Source of the DNA: Escherichia coli | Lineage (GTDB): Bacteria; Pseudomonadota; Gammaproteobacteria; Enterobacterales; Enterobacteriaceae | NCBI RefSeq assembly: GCF_036503815.1 | Contig: NZ_AP027764.1 | Span: forward strand, 1,736,001-1,800,000 | Direction: 5' to 3' | Length of the DNA stretch: 64,000 bases | Part shown: piece after piece, positions 18,711 to 27,460 of the stretch | How positions within the stretch are numbered: position 1 is the stretch's first letter | Layout: the number at the start of each line of letters is the position of its first letter | Program-made: the position numbers and the translations under genes | The notes under the pieces: model-generated | The model's input: the letters and a program-made list of their open reading frames with translations, nothing else | What the model was told of the DNA's origin: nothing | The model's database searches: none

Positions 18711-19961
18711 ATGGATATAATGAGAAGTTTGGTGGGTATGGTGGTATTGCTGGTAATTGCATTCTTATTGTCAGTGAATAAAAAAGGTATCAGCATACGC
18801 ACGGTCGGGGCTGCATTGCTGCTGCAAATCGCTATTGGTGGCATTATGCTCTACTTCCCACCGGGAAAATGGGCAGTAGAGCAGGCGGCATTAGGCGTGC
18901 ATAAAGTGATGTCTTACAGTGATGCCGGTAGCGCCTTCATTTTTGGTTCGCTGGTTGGGCCGAAAATGGATGACCTGTTTGATGGCGCGGGCTTTATCTT
19001 CGCCTTTCGCGTACTTCCGGCAATTATTTTCGTCACAGCGCTCATCAGCCTGCTGTACTACATTGGCGTGATGGGGCTGCTAATCCGCATTCTTGGCAGT
19101 ATTTTTCAGAAAGCCCTCAACATCAGCAAAATCGAATCTTTTGTTGCGGTTACCACTATTTTCCTTGGGCAAAATGAGATCCCGGCGATCGTAAAAGCGT
19201 TTATCGATCGCATGAATCGCAACGAGCTATTTACGGCAATTTGTAGCGGGATGGCGTCCATTGCCGGTTCGATGATGATTGGTTATGCCGGAATGGGCGT
19301 ACCAATTGACTACCTGTTAGCGGCATCGCTGATGGCGATCCCTGGTGGTATTTTGTTTGCACGTATTCTTAGCCCAGCCACCGAGCCTTCGCAGGTGACA
19401 TTTGAAAATCTGTCGTTCAGCGAAACGCCGCCAAAAAGCTTTATCGAAGCGGCGGCGAGCGGTGCGATGACCGGGTTGAAAATCGCCGCTGGTGTGGCGA
19501 CGGTGGTAATGGCGTTTGTGGCAATTATTGCGCTGATCAACGGCATTATCGGCGGAATTGGTGGCTGGTTTGGCTTTTCCAATGCCTCTCTGGAAAGTAT
19601 TTTTGGCTATGTGCTGGCACCGCTGGCGTGGATCATGGGCGTGGACTGGAGTGATGCCAACCTTGCGGGTAGCCTGATTGGGCAGAAACTGGCGATTAAC
19701 GAATTCGTCGCTTACCTGAGTTTCTCCCCATACCTGCAAACGGGCGGCACGCTGGAAGTGAAAACCATTGCGATTATCTCCTTTGCGCTTTGTGGTTTTG
19801 CTAACTTTGGTTCTATCGGTGTTGTCGTTGGGGCGTTTTCGGCTATTTCGCCAAAACGTGCGCCGGAAATCGCTCAGCTTGGGTTACGGGCGTTGGCAGC
19901 AGCAACGCTTTCCAACCTGATGAGCGCGACCATTGCCGGGTTCTTTATTGGTTTAGCTTGA
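18711..19961 (+). CDS. psuT: PsuT, putative pseudouridine transporter (NupC-type CNT)
   Basis: 416-residue concentrative nucleoside transporter. Conserved CNT motifs are present: GSAFIFGSLVGPKM, TTIFLGQNEIPAIVK, SGMASIAGSMMIGYA, IGQKLAINEFVAYL and the C-terminal LALCGFANFGSIG-like block (FALCGFANFGSIG). It is a close paralogue of NupX, which lies 3.2 kb downstream. Position behind psuK-psuG supports uptake of pseudouridine. Ribosome-binding site AAAGGAAA before the ATG; the 93-bp gap after psuG contains the candidate leader RNA. Confidence 0.92.
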   Translation: MDIMRSLVGMVVLLVIAFLLSVNKKGISIRTVGAALLLQIAIGGIMLYFPPGKWAVEQAALGVHKVMSYSDAGSAFIFGSLVGPKMDDLFDGAGFIFAFRVLPAIIFVTALISLLYYIGVMGLLIRILGSIFQKALNISKIESFVAVTTIFLGQNEIPAIVKAFIDRMNRNELFTAICSGMASIAGSMMIGYAGMGVPIDYLLAASLMAIPGGILFARILSPATEPSQVTFENLSFSETPPKSFIEAAASGAMTGLKIAAGVATVVMAFVAIIALINGIIGGIGGWFGFSNASLESIFGYVLAPLAWIMGVDWSDANLAGSLIGQKLAINEFVAYLSFSPYLQTGGTLEVKTIAIISFALCGFANFGSIGVVVGAFSAISPKRAPEIAQLGLRALAAATLSNLMSATIAGFFIGLA

Positions 19962-19968
19962 GTTTCAT

Positions 19969-20008
19969 TACCGGATGTACGCGCTTATTAAGCGTTGCAT
20001 CCGGCAAT
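19969..20008. repeat. REP element between psuT and yeiL
   Basis: ACCGGATG...CATCCGGCAA palindrome with the usual REP core, between the convergent ends of psuT and yeiL. Confidence 0.75.
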
Positions 20009-20029
20009 CGCGCTATTCCAGATTATTTT

Positions 20030-20689
20030 TTACTGCATCATCCCGGAGAATTTATTCTCCGGATCCATCTCCAGCGCCAGCCCTAACAACTGCTTTCTGT
20101 TTTTAATTAAATACCCTTTCTTACTTTTAATTAATAAACCGTCGTGAATGAGTTGAGCGATCACATATAGCAAGTGACGATAAGTAACACCTAAATACTC
20201 TGCCGCCTGGGTATGTTTTTCGTGATAAAGATCACCTTCCTGCGAGAGTAATATAAATGCTGCCAGGCGATTCACTAACGGAAATGATTGATTCTGAGTT
20301 AAAGAAACAATATTACGATAATTTTTATGACTTAAGGTGACGCAGAGTTTTCGTAAAAATAGCGTATCGTTTAATAACAGCGGGCGGTAATGTTTCATAG
20401 GGAGCGCAAGGCACCAACACTCTTCAATCGCCTGTACCGCTCGTGGTTCATGATCTTTATCGATTAACTCAATCTCGCCAATAAAACAGGGTGCAGCAAA
20501 GAAATCAATCAGCGACACGCGACCATTGGCAAGCGTGGCGTAAAGCCTGGCGCGGCCTCGCGTCAGGTAAAACAGCCATGACGGCTGTTGCCCTTCCTGC
20601 ACAATGTAGTCACGCGCTAAAAAATGAAACAGCCGTGTATCGGCTGAAACATCCGTTGAAAAGCAATCCTTATACGCGGACTCACTCAT
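20030..20689 (-). CDS. yeiL: YeiL, CRP/FNR-family regulator
   Basis: 219-residue transcription factor with an N-terminal cyclic-nucleotide-like beta-roll and a C-terminal winged helix; the recognition helix is in HTQAAEYLGVTYRHLLYV near residue 170. Cysteines at FSTD-proximal C, APCFIGE, EECWCLAL and KLCVTL fit suggestions that YeiL senses redox or oxygen. It has been linked to stationary-phase survival. A GTG at 20728 with a GGATAA ribosome-binding site would give 232 residues; I keep the K-12-like ATG at 20689. It is divergent from rihB and may control it. Confidence 0.88.
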   Translation of the reverse strand: MSESAYKDCFSTDVSADTRLFHFLARDYIVQEGQQPSWLFYLTRGRARLYATLANGRVSLIDFFAAPCFIGEIELIDKDHEPRAVQAIEECWCLALPMKHYRPLLLNDTLFLRKLCVTLSHKNYRNIVSLTQNQSFPLVNRLAAFILLSQEGDLYHEKHTQAAEYLGVTYRHLLYVIAQLIHDGLLIKSKKGYLIKNRKQLLGLALEMDPENKFSGMMQ

Positions 20690-20742
20690 CAATTGCTGCT
20701 TAAGATCATTATTGTGGATTTCTTTCACGATGTTTATCCGCT

Positions 20743-20756
20743 ATGAGATTTCTCAT
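20743..20756. promoter_or_regulatory. Perfect palindrome in the yeiL-rihB divergent region
   Basis: ATGAGATTTCTCAT (6+2+6) is a perfect dyad, with a second imperfect dyad AGCATACGTACGCT at 20761-20774. Both sit between the yeiL and rihB starts and are candidate operators, possibly for YeiL itself. Confidence 0.45.
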
Positions 20757-20857
20757 ATTTAGCATACGTACGCTGTTGTTAAGATTCAATCATCGGCCCG
20801 GTCGAATTTTCTTTGCTGTAGAAAAAATAACGCAACTGGAAACAGAGGAAATAAACA

Positions 20858-21799
20858 ATGGAAAAGAGAAAAATTATTCTGGATTGTGATCCGGGTCATG
20901 ATGATGCTATTGCCATAATGATGGCCGCGAAACATCCGGCGATTGATTTATTAGGTATCACTATTGTGGCGGGGAATCAAACCCTCGATAAAACATTAAT
21001 TAATGGCCTGAATGTTTGCCAGAAACTGGAGATTAATGTTCCGGTTTATGCGGGGATGCCGCAACCTATTATGCGTCAACAAATCGTTGCCGATAATATT
21101 CACGGTGAAACCGGACTTGATGGCCCGGTATTCGAGCCGCTGACCCGCCAGGCAGAAAGTACCCATGCGGTGAAATATATCATCGATACCCTGATGGCAA
21201 GCGATGGCGATATCACTCTGGTGCCGGTTGGTCCGCTTTCAAATATCGCGGTGGCAATGCGTATGCAACCCGCAATCCTGCCAAAAATCCGTGAAATTGT
21301 GCTAATGGGCGGCGCTTACGGTACTGGCAACTTCACCCCATCTGCCGAGTTCAACATCTTTGCTGACCCGGAAGCGGCGCGAGTGGTGTTCACCTCCGGC
21401 GTTCCATTAGTGATGATGGGCCTCGATCTCACCAACCAGACCGTTTGCACTCCGGACGTGATTGCTCGGATGGAAAGGGCAGGCGGCCCTGCCGGAGAGT
21501 TGTTCAGCGACATCATGAACTTCACTCTGAAAACCCAGTTCGAAAACTACGGTCTGGCTGGCGGCCCGGTACATGACGCCACCTGTATCGGTTATCTGAT
21601 TAACCCCGATGGCATTAAAACCCAGGAGATGTACGTCGAAGTGGACGTCAACAGTGGCCCTTGTTACGGACGTACCGTCTGCGACGAGCTGGGCGTTCTT
21701 GGCAAGCCCGCCAATACAAAAGTCGGCATCACTATTGATACCGACTGGTTCTGGGGATTAGTCGAAGAGTGCGTGCGCGGCTACATCAAAACCCATTAA
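20858..21799 (+). CDS. rihB: RihB, pyrimidine-specific ribonucleoside hydrolase
   Basis: 313-residue nucleoside hydrolase that splits cytidine and uridine into base and ribose. The calcium-binding signature DCDPGHDDAIA is at residues 9-19; VLMGGAYGTGNFTPSAEFNIF (near 149) carries the conserved Asn and Glu; HDATC near residue 240 supplies the catalytic His. Ribosome-binding site AGAGGAAA. Followed after 99 bp by nupX, which presumably supplies its substrate; divergent from yeiL. Confidence 0.95.
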   Translation: MEKRKIILDCDPGHDDAIAIMMAAKHPAIDLLGITIVAGNQTLDKTLINGLNVCQKLEINVPVYAGMPQPIMRQQIVADNIHGETGLDGPVFEPLTRQAESTHAVKYIIDTLMASDGDITLVPVGPLSNIAVAMRMQPAILPKIREIVLMGGAYGTGNFTPSAEFNIFADPEAARVVFTSGVPLVMMGLDLTNQTVCTPDVIARMERAGGPAGELFSDIMNFTLKTQFENYGLAGGPVHDATCIGYLINPDGIKTQEMYVEVDVNSGPCYGRTVCDELGVLGKPANTKVGITIDTDWFWGLVEECVRGYIKTH

Positions 21800-21845
21800 G
21801 TGTTGATAACAAGCCGGGACAGTATCGCAAGATGCAGGCCCGGCT

Positions 21846-21873
21846 ATTTCTGATGGGCAGAAAGCCGTCGCCC
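21846..21873 (+). promoter_or_regulatory. 28-nt candidate pseudoknot leader element, copy 2 (before nupX)
   Basis: Matches the psuT copy at 27 of 28 positions. TTTCTG (21847-21852) pairs with CAGAAA (21858-21863). Loop TGGG (21854-21857) can pair with CCCA (21871-21874). The base that differs from copy 1 (T for C at 21854) is matched by A for G at its partner 21874, keeping the pair. It ends 25 nt before the nupX ATG, next to the AGAGAT ribosome-binding region. Confidence 0.5.
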
Positions 21874-21898
21874 AAAATGACATGAAGAGATAATAACT

Positions 21899-23149
21899 AT
21901 GGATGTCATGAGAAGTGTTCTGGGAATGGTGGTACTGCTGGCAATTGCGTTTTTGCTGTCAGTAAACAAGAAGAAGATCAGCCTGCGTACTGTCGGTGCG
22001 GCGCTGGTATTACAGGTCGTGATTGGCGGCATTATGCTTTGGTTACCACCAGGGCGTTGGGTCGCAGAAAAAGTCGCTTTTGGCGTCCATAAAGTGATGG
22101 CGTACAGCGATGCAGGTAGCGCTTTTATCTTCGGTTCTCTGGTCGGACCGAAAATGGACACCTTATTTGATGGCGCAGGATTTATCTTTGGTTTCAGGGT
22201 ATTACCGGCAATTATCTTCGTCACTGCATTGGTGAGTATTCTCTACTACATCGGTGTGATGGGGATCTTAATTCGCATTCTCGGCGGTATATTCCAGAAA
22301 GCATTGAATATCAGCAAGATCGAGTCATTCGTCGCGGTCACTACCATTTTCCTCGGGCAAAACGAAATTCCGGCAATCGTCAAACCTTTTATCGATCGTC
22401 TGAATCGCAATGAATTATTTACGGCTATTTGCAGCGGCATGGCCTCGATTGCTGGTTCGACAATGATTGGTTACGCCGCACTGGGCGTGCCTGTGGAATA
22501 TCTGCTGGCGGCATCGTTAATGGCGATCCCTGGCGGGATCTTGTTTGCCCGCCTGTTAAGCCCGGCTACCGAATCTTCGCAGGTTTCCTTTAATAACCTC
22601 TCTTTCACCGAAACACCGCCAAAAAGCATTATTGAAGCCGCCGCTACAGGGGCAATGACCGGGCTGAAAATCGCCGCAGGTGTGGCGACAGTGGTGATGG
22701 CATTTGTTGCAATAATTGCGTTGATTAACGGTATTATCGGCGGCGTTGGCGGCTGGTTTGGTTTTGAACATGCCTCGCTGGAGTCCATTTTAGGTTACCT
22801 GTTGGCTCCGCTGGCGTGGGTGATGGGGGTTGACTGGAGTGATGCGAATCTTGCCGGGAGTTTGATTGGACAGAAACTGGCGATTAATGAATTTGTCGCT
22901 TACCTCAATTTCTCACCTTATCTGCAAACAGCTGGCACTCTGGATGCTAAAACCGTGGCGATTATTTCCTTCGCGTTGTGCGGTTTCGCTAACTTTGGTT
23001 CTATCGGGGTGGTGGTTGGCGCATTTTCTGCGGTTGCGCCACACCGTGCGCCGGAAATCGCCCAGCTTGGTTTACGCGCGCTGGCGGCGGCGACACTTTC
23101 TAACCTGATGAGTGCCACCATTGCAGGATTCTTTATTGGTTTAGCGTAG
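21899..23149 (+). CDS. nupX: NupX, nucleoside transporter (NupC-type CNT)
   Basis: 416-residue inner-membrane proton/nucleoside symporter with the same motifs as PsuT: GSAFIFGSLVGPKM, TTIFLGQNEIPAIVK, SGMASIAGSTMIGYA, IGQKLAINEFVAYL and FALCGFANFGSIG. The two proteins are co-linear over their whole length and clearly arose by duplication. The position after rihB suggests uptake of ribonucleosides for hydrolysis. A REP element follows, and yeiI converges from the other strand. Confidence 0.93.
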   Translation: MDVMRSVLGMVVLLAIAFLLSVNKKKISLRTVGAALVLQVVIGGIMLWLPPGRWVAEKVAFGVHKVMAYSDAGSAFIFGSLVGPKMDTLFDGAGFIFGFRVLPAIIFVTALVSILYYIGVMGILIRILGGIFQKALNISKIESFVAVTTIFLGQNEIPAIVKPFIDRLNRNELFTAICSGMASIAGSTMIGYAALGVPVEYLLAASLMAIPGGILFARLLSPATESSQVSFNNLSFTETPPKSIIEAAATGAMTGLKIAAGVATVVMAFVAIIALINGIIGGVGGWFGFEHASLESILGYLLAPLAWVMGVDWSDANLAGSLIGQKLAINEFVAYLNFSPYLQTAGTLDAKTVAIISFALCGFANFGSIGVVVGAFSAVAPHRAPEIAQLGLRALAAATLSNLMSATIAGFFIGLA

Positions 23150-23163
23150 TGCGCGAGTTATGA

Positions 23164-23197
23164 GCCGGATAAGACGCGGTCAAGCGTCGAATCCGGC
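23164..23197. repeat. REP element between nupX and yeiI
   Basis: GCCGGATAAGACGC...GCGTCGAATCCGGC palindrome of REP type between two converging genes. Confidence 0.85.
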
Positions 23198-23204
23198 AAG
23201 ATTG

Positions 23205-24293
23205 TTACACCATCGGCACTAATGAAAGCGCGTTATCGGCAGACAGGGTAGGGTTGTTTAAGCTGCCGCTGGCGCGTGAAATTGCCGCGCAGGCCATCGC
23301 AAAACGGGCACTATCACGGAAACTGCTTCCTTCCAGAAAGCTATACACCAGGCCCGCCATAAAACCATCGTCAGCACCAAAACTGTCTACCGTCGTATGC
23401 GCTGGCGCAGTCAGCAAAAATTGTTCGCCATCCTTTTGGCTGCAATAAACAGACTCATCGGGCAAATAAACAAACAATTGCTGAACGCCTTGTTGATGCA
23501 ACGCATTCACTGCGGCATTACGATCAGCATCGCGGGTTATCGGCTGGCCCCATAAAATTTCCAGCTCCGGCAAAGTGGGTTTCAGAGTGTGAATATGCGC
23601 CAGCCAGTGTTTGATTTTGCCCGCTTTGAATTCTGAAACGGTATCGACAAACACCGGGATTTCATCAGCGAGGGTAAAGACCCACTCCAGCGCCTCGGCT
23701 GTCAGGTTGCAATCAGCCAGTACCACGCCCGCATGACGAAGTAAATCGCGCGACCCGTTCAGTAGTTGCGGTGTCAACTGATCCAGCAGATGGGTATCGT
23801 TAATCGCCAGCACGGTTTGATCGTCTCGATTGGCAATTGCCAGATACGTCGATGTGCTTTGACCATGTAAACGAACGCAGCCGGAGACATTCACGCCGGC
23901 GCGGCGCGTTTCTTCCAGGAGCATTTCGCCATAAAAGTCATCGCCAATCACTGAAAGCAAATGGACGTCGCGGCCTAACAGCGCCAGATTGTGGGCGATA
24001 TTGCGTCCAACGCCGCCTGCCGAGCAATGAATTGTACCGGGATGAGAAGCCGCTTGCGGGTAACGGATATCCGCCACCCCGCGAATATCCATATTGATTG
24101 TCCCCACCACTACGCAGTATTCCTGCTCGGTGAGAATGTAACCTTTGCCTTTAATCCGACCTTTGCGCATTAAATCCATAATATGCGCTGCAACACGCGA
24201 ACGGCTGATTTGCAGCATATCCGCAATTTCGTTCTGCTGAATCAGCGGGTTACGCCTTAATATTGCAAGGATCTCCTTCTCCCGGTTATTCAT
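23205..24293 (-). CDS. yeiI: YeiI, putative sugar/nucleoside kinase with N-terminal winged helix
   Basis: 362 residues. The first 60 form a MarR/AsnC-like helix-turn-helix (REKEILAILRRNPLIQQNE...QISRSRVAAHIMDLM), and the rest is a PfkB-family kinase with GTINMDIRGVADI, SAGGVGRNIAHNLALLG and a C-terminal region TVDSFGADDGFMAG in place of the usual GAGD motif. The kinase part resembles PsuK, so a pseudouridine-like or other nucleoside substrate is plausible, but the function is unproven. It starts 2 bp after the nfo stop, so the two form an operon. Confidence 0.88.
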   Translation of the reverse strand: MNNREKEILAILRRNPLIQQNEIADMLQISRSRVAAHIMDLMRKGRIKGKGYILTEQEYCVVVGTINMDIRGVADIRYPQAASHPGTIHCSAGGVGRNIAHNLALLGRDVHLLSVIGDDFYGEMLLEETRRAGVNVSGCVRLHGQSTSTYLAIANRDDQTVLAINDTHLLDQLTPQLLNGSRDLLRHAGVVLADCNLTAEALEWVFTLADEIPVFVDTVSEFKAGKIKHWLAHIHTLKPTLPELEILWGQPITRDADRNAAVNALHQQGVQQLFVYLPDESVYCSQKDGEQFLLTAPAHTTVDSFGADDGFMAGLVYSFLEGSSFRDSARFAMACAAISRASGSLNNPTLSADNALSLVPMV

Positions 24294-24295
24294 CT

Positions 24296-25153
24296 TCAGG
24301 CTACCGCTTTTTCAGTTTGTTGCGCTTTCAGCCAGGCGATCTCTTCTGCCCAGATATCCGGGTTGATGGTTTCAAGGATCAGCGGAATTCCGTCGAAACG
24401 GTCGTCCTGCATGATCCAGCGGAACGCATCATGACCGATATTGCCTTCACCGAGGCTATGATGGCGGTCAACGCGGCTGCCAAAGGTGCTTTTCGCATCG
24501 TTTAGGTGCATCCCGCGCAGATACTTAAAGCCGACAATACGGGCAAAATCCGCGAACGTTTTCTCGCATTCGGCTGGAGTACGCAAATCATACCCGGCAG
24601 CGAAAGCATGGCAGGTATCAATGCAGACGCCGACGCGGGATTTATCTTCCACGCCGTCGATAATCGCCGCGAGATGTTCGAATTTAAACCCTAAGTTGCT
24701 GCCCTGACCGGCGGTATTTTCAATCACCGCTGTCACACCTTGAGTTTTATCCAGCGCAATGTTGATGGATTCGGCAATACGCGCAAGGCAATCCTCTTCT
24801 GAAATCTGCATCAGATGGCTGCCAGGGTGGAAGTTGAGCAAAGAAAGCCCCAGCTGTTCGCAACGCTGCATTTCATCTATAAACGCATCGCGCGATTTTT
24901 CCAGAGCTTCAGCGACCGGATGTCCGAGGTTAATCAGATAACTGTCGTGGGGAAGAATTTGCGCCGATGTGTAGTGATATTTTTCACAGGCGGCTTTGAA
25001 TTCATTGATGGTTTGCGTCGTGAGCGGTGCGGCACGCCACTGACGTTGGTTTTTGGTGAACAAGGCAAACGCGGTTGCGTCGATTTCGGCGGCGCGAATT
25101 GCGGCATTTGCCAGACCGCCAGCAGCACTAACGTGCGCTCCAATGTATTTCAT
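24296..25153 (-). CDS. nfo: Nfo, endonuclease IV
   Basis: 285-residue AP endonuclease of base-excision repair that cuts 5' of abasic sites and removes 3' blocking groups. The three-zinc TIM-barrel site is complete: LNFHPGSH, VIENTAGQGSN, CIDTCHAFAAGYD, GMHLNDAK, VDRHHSLGEGNIG and LILETINPD. Known to be induced by SoxRS. The downstream neighbour yeiI begins 2 bp after its stop. Confidence 0.96.
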   Translation of the reverse strand: MKYIGAHVSAAGGLANAAIRAAEIDATAFALFTKNQRQWRAAPLTTQTINEFKAACEKYHYTSAQILPHDSYLINLGHPVAEALEKSRDAFIDEMQRCEQLGLSLLNFHPGSHLMQISEEDCLARIAESINIALDKTQGVTAVIENTAGQGSNLGFKFEHLAAIIDGVEDKSRVGVCIDTCHAFAAGYDLRTPAECEKTFADFARIVGFKYLRGMHLNDAKSTFGSRVDRHHSLGEGNIGHDAFRWIMQDDRFDGIPLILETINPDIWAEEIAWLKAQQTEKAVA

Positions 25154-25226
25154 GCGAGGACTCCTGTTAAACCCGCTGGAGGAAAACGGTAATGATAGCG
25201 GGTTAACAGGAGCAAGATGTAGTGGT

Positions 25227-26276
25227 TTATGCGATGACGCTTTGAATCACATAGTTAATCGCACCACCACCAACAATCAGCCAGGCAAACAGTACCAGAG
25301 CCATCAGCAGAGGTTTCGCCCCGGCTTTTTTCAGCGCGCTGACGTGAGTGGTCAGACCCAGCGCCGCCATCGCCATTGCCAGCAGGAAGGTATCCAGCGT
25401 TACCAGCATATTCACTACGCTCTGCGGTAACAGGTGGAACGAGTTAAAGATGGCAACTACGATGAACAAGATGGCAAACCACGGAATAGTGATTTTGCTT
25501 TTCTCGCCGCTGTTCGCCCCAGACAGCTGTTTAACACGCGCCGCCAGCAGGATGAGGAACGGAGCCAGCATCATCACGCGCAGCATTTTGGAAATAACTG
25601 CTGCGTTTTCTGCATCCGGGCTGATGGCATGACCTGCCGCCACCACCTGCGCCACTTCGTGCACAGTAGAACCAATGTAGATACCGAAAGTTTCCGGACT
25701 AAACCATTGAGACATCAGCGGATATATCGCCGGGTAGAGGAAAATCGCGACGGTCCCGAAGATAACGACGGTTGCAACAGCCACGGTTACTTTACTGGCT
25801 TCCGCTTTCACTACCGGCTCAGTCGCCAGTACCGCGGCAGCACCACAGATACTGCTACCGGCACCGATCAACCAGCTGGTGTGCTTATCCAGACCAAACA
25901 CTTTCTGCCCCAGGAAACAAGCCAGCAGGAAGGTACTGGACAGCGTCAGCACGTCAATGATGATCCCACTGATACCGACATCGGCAATTTGCGAGAACGT
26001 CAGACGGAAGCCATAAAGAATGATACCCAGACGTAATAAATATTGCTTGGCAAACAGCACACCACCGTCACAGCTTTTCCAGATGTGCGGATAGATGGTG
26101 TTGCCTAAAACCATCCCCAACAAAATTGCGAGGGTGAGGGCACTAAACCCGGCACCCGCAACCGCGGGAATGGAACCACCCCACAGGGCGACCCCGGTGA
26201 TAACTGCACTCAGGGCTAACCCCGGAATAAAATGCCACAGTGTACGATGTTGTTTCTGTAAGGTGATATTCGTCAT
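25227..26276 (-). CDS. yeiH: YeiH, UPF0324 inner-membrane protein
   Basis: 349 residues with about ten hydrophobic helices of the PSE/YeiH family (GAGSSICGAAAVLATEPVVKA near residue 140; YIGSTVHEVAQVVAAG near 200). Transport is inferred; the substrate is not established, though a link to sulfite has been proposed through its regulator. It is divergent from the LysR gene yeiE, with a long inverted repeat between them, the classic layout of an LTTR and its target. Confidence 0.9.
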   Translation of the reverse strand: MTNITLQKQHRTLWHFIPGLALSAVITGVALWGGSIPAVAGAGFSALTLAILLGMVLGNTIYPHIWKSCDGGVLFAKQYLLRLGIILYGFRLTFSQIADVGISGIIIDVLTLSSTFLLACFLGQKVFGLDKHTSWLIGAGSSICGAAAVLATEPVVKAEASKVTVAVATVVIFGTVAIFLYPAIYPLMSQWFSPETFGIYIGSTVHEVAQVVAAGHAISPDAENAAVISKMLRVMMLAPFLILLAARVKQLSGANSGEKSKITIPWFAILFIVVAIFNSFHLLPQSVVNMLVTLDTFLLAMAMAALGLTTHVSALKKAGAKPLLMALVLFAWLIVGGGAINYVIQSVIA

Positions 26277-26329
26277 AACCCTCTCCTTTAACCGGGTATA
26301 AGGTTACGACTAACTGGTTTAAAAATAAA

Positions 26330-26353
26330 ATTGATTATATATTTATAATCAAT
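26330..26353. promoter_or_regulatory. Inverted repeat between yeiH and yeiE, candidate YeiE operator
   Basis: ATTGATTATA (26330-26339) and TATAATCAAT (26344-26353) are perfect inverses with a 4-nt spacer. The AT-rich dyad lies between divergent yeiH and yeiE, 22 bp before the yeiE ATG, and is the obvious candidate binding site for the LysR-type YeiE. Confidence 0.6.
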
Positions 26354-26374
26354 CTTTATAAGTGGTAAGCGACT

Positions 26375-27256
26375 ATGCACATCACCCTCCGGCAGTTGGA
26401 AGTTTTTGCAGAAGTATTGAAAAGTGGATCAACCACCCAAGCGTCGGTGATGCTGGCGTTGTCGCAATCAGCAGTGAGCGCAGCCTTGACTGACCTGGAA
26501 GGGCAGCTTGGCGTGCAACTGTTTGATCGCGTGGGGAAAAGACTGGTAGTTAATGAACACGGGCGGCTGCTCTATCCGCGAGCGTTGGCACTGCTTGAAC
26601 AGGCGGTTGAAATCGAACAACTGTTTCGCGAAGACAACGGCGCGATTCGTATCTATGCCAGTAGTACTATCGGTAACTACATTCTGCCTGCAGTTATCGC
26701 CCGTTATCGCCATGATTATCCGCAGTTGCCGATTGAACTTAGCGTTGGGAACAGCCAGGACGTGATGCAAGCGGTGCTGGATTTCCGCGTTGATATTGGC
26801 TTTATTGAAGGCCCGTGCCACAGCACTGAAATCATCTCTGAACCGTGGCTGGAAGACGAGCTGGTGGTTTTCGCCGCCCCGACTTCGCCGTTGGCCCGTG
26901 GTCCGGTCACCTTAGAACAGCTGGCTGCCGCGCCGTGGATCCTGCGTGAACGCGGTTCCGGCACGCGGGAGATTGTCGATTATCTGTTGCTGTCACATTT
27001 ACCGAAGTTTGAGATGGCGATGGAGTTAGGTAACTCCGAGGCAATCAAACATGCGGTGCGTCATGGATTGGGAATTAGTTGCCTGTCGCGACGGGTCATT
27101 GAAGATCAATTGCAGGCAGGCACGTTAAGTGAAGTTGCGGTCCCTCTGCCGCGCCTGATGCGTACGTTGTGGCGTATACATCATCGGCAAAAACACCTTT
27201 CCAACGCGCTACGGCGCTTTCTGGACTATTGCAATCCCGCGAATGTACCGCGTTAA
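26375..27256 (+). CDS. yeiE: YeiE, LysR-type regulator
   Basis: 293 residues. The N-terminal winged helix begins MHITLRQLEVFAEVLKSG and includes ASVMLALSQSAVSAALTDLE; the effector domain spans about 90-290. YeiE is reported to respond to sulfite and to influence iron or cysteine-related genes in enterobacteria. It is divergent from yeiH, and lysP lies 204 bp downstream. Confidence 0.92.
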   Translation: MHITLRQLEVFAEVLKSGSTTQASVMLALSQSAVSAALTDLEGQLGVQLFDRVGKRLVVNEHGRLLYPRALALLEQAVEIEQLFREDNGAIRIYASSTIGNYILPAVIARYRHDYPQLPIELSVGNSQDVMQAVLDFRVDIGFIEGPCHSTEIISEPWLEDELVVFAAPTSPLARGPVTLEQLAAAPWILRERGSGTREIVDYLLLSHLPKFEMAMELGNSEAIKHAVRHGLGISCLSRRVIEDQLQAGTLSEVAVPLPRLMRTLWRIHHRQKHLSNALRRFLDYCNPANVPR

Positions 27257-27460
27257 GTTGCTGTACAAGAACATGCTGGTGCTGTGTCGATTTCGTGACG
27301 CAGCGCCCGCAGCATGCATTCGCCAGAAAAGAGATTGGCTGCTTTACTTATAATCCCGGGGCGATCATGAAGGTGTCTTATAACCGTGTATTTCTGCCGG
27401 AAGGATTGCCAATCGTCTGCTACAATCGCGCCTCATTTTTAAGATGGATAGCATTTTTGT
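27257..27460 (+). promoter_or_regulatory. lysP upstream region
   Basis: Contains a consensus -10 TATAAT at 27349-27354 and a closer TACAAT at 27421-27426, both without a good -35 at the right spacing. This fits a promoter that depends on an activator; ArgP is known to activate lysP when lysine is scarce. I could not place the ArgP site. Confidence 0.5.

Noticed and set aside
18711..23149. psuT and nupX as a recent tandem duplication or assembly artefact
   Set aside because: They are related over their full length but differ at many codons, and both are known as separate genes in this order; this is an old paralogue pair.
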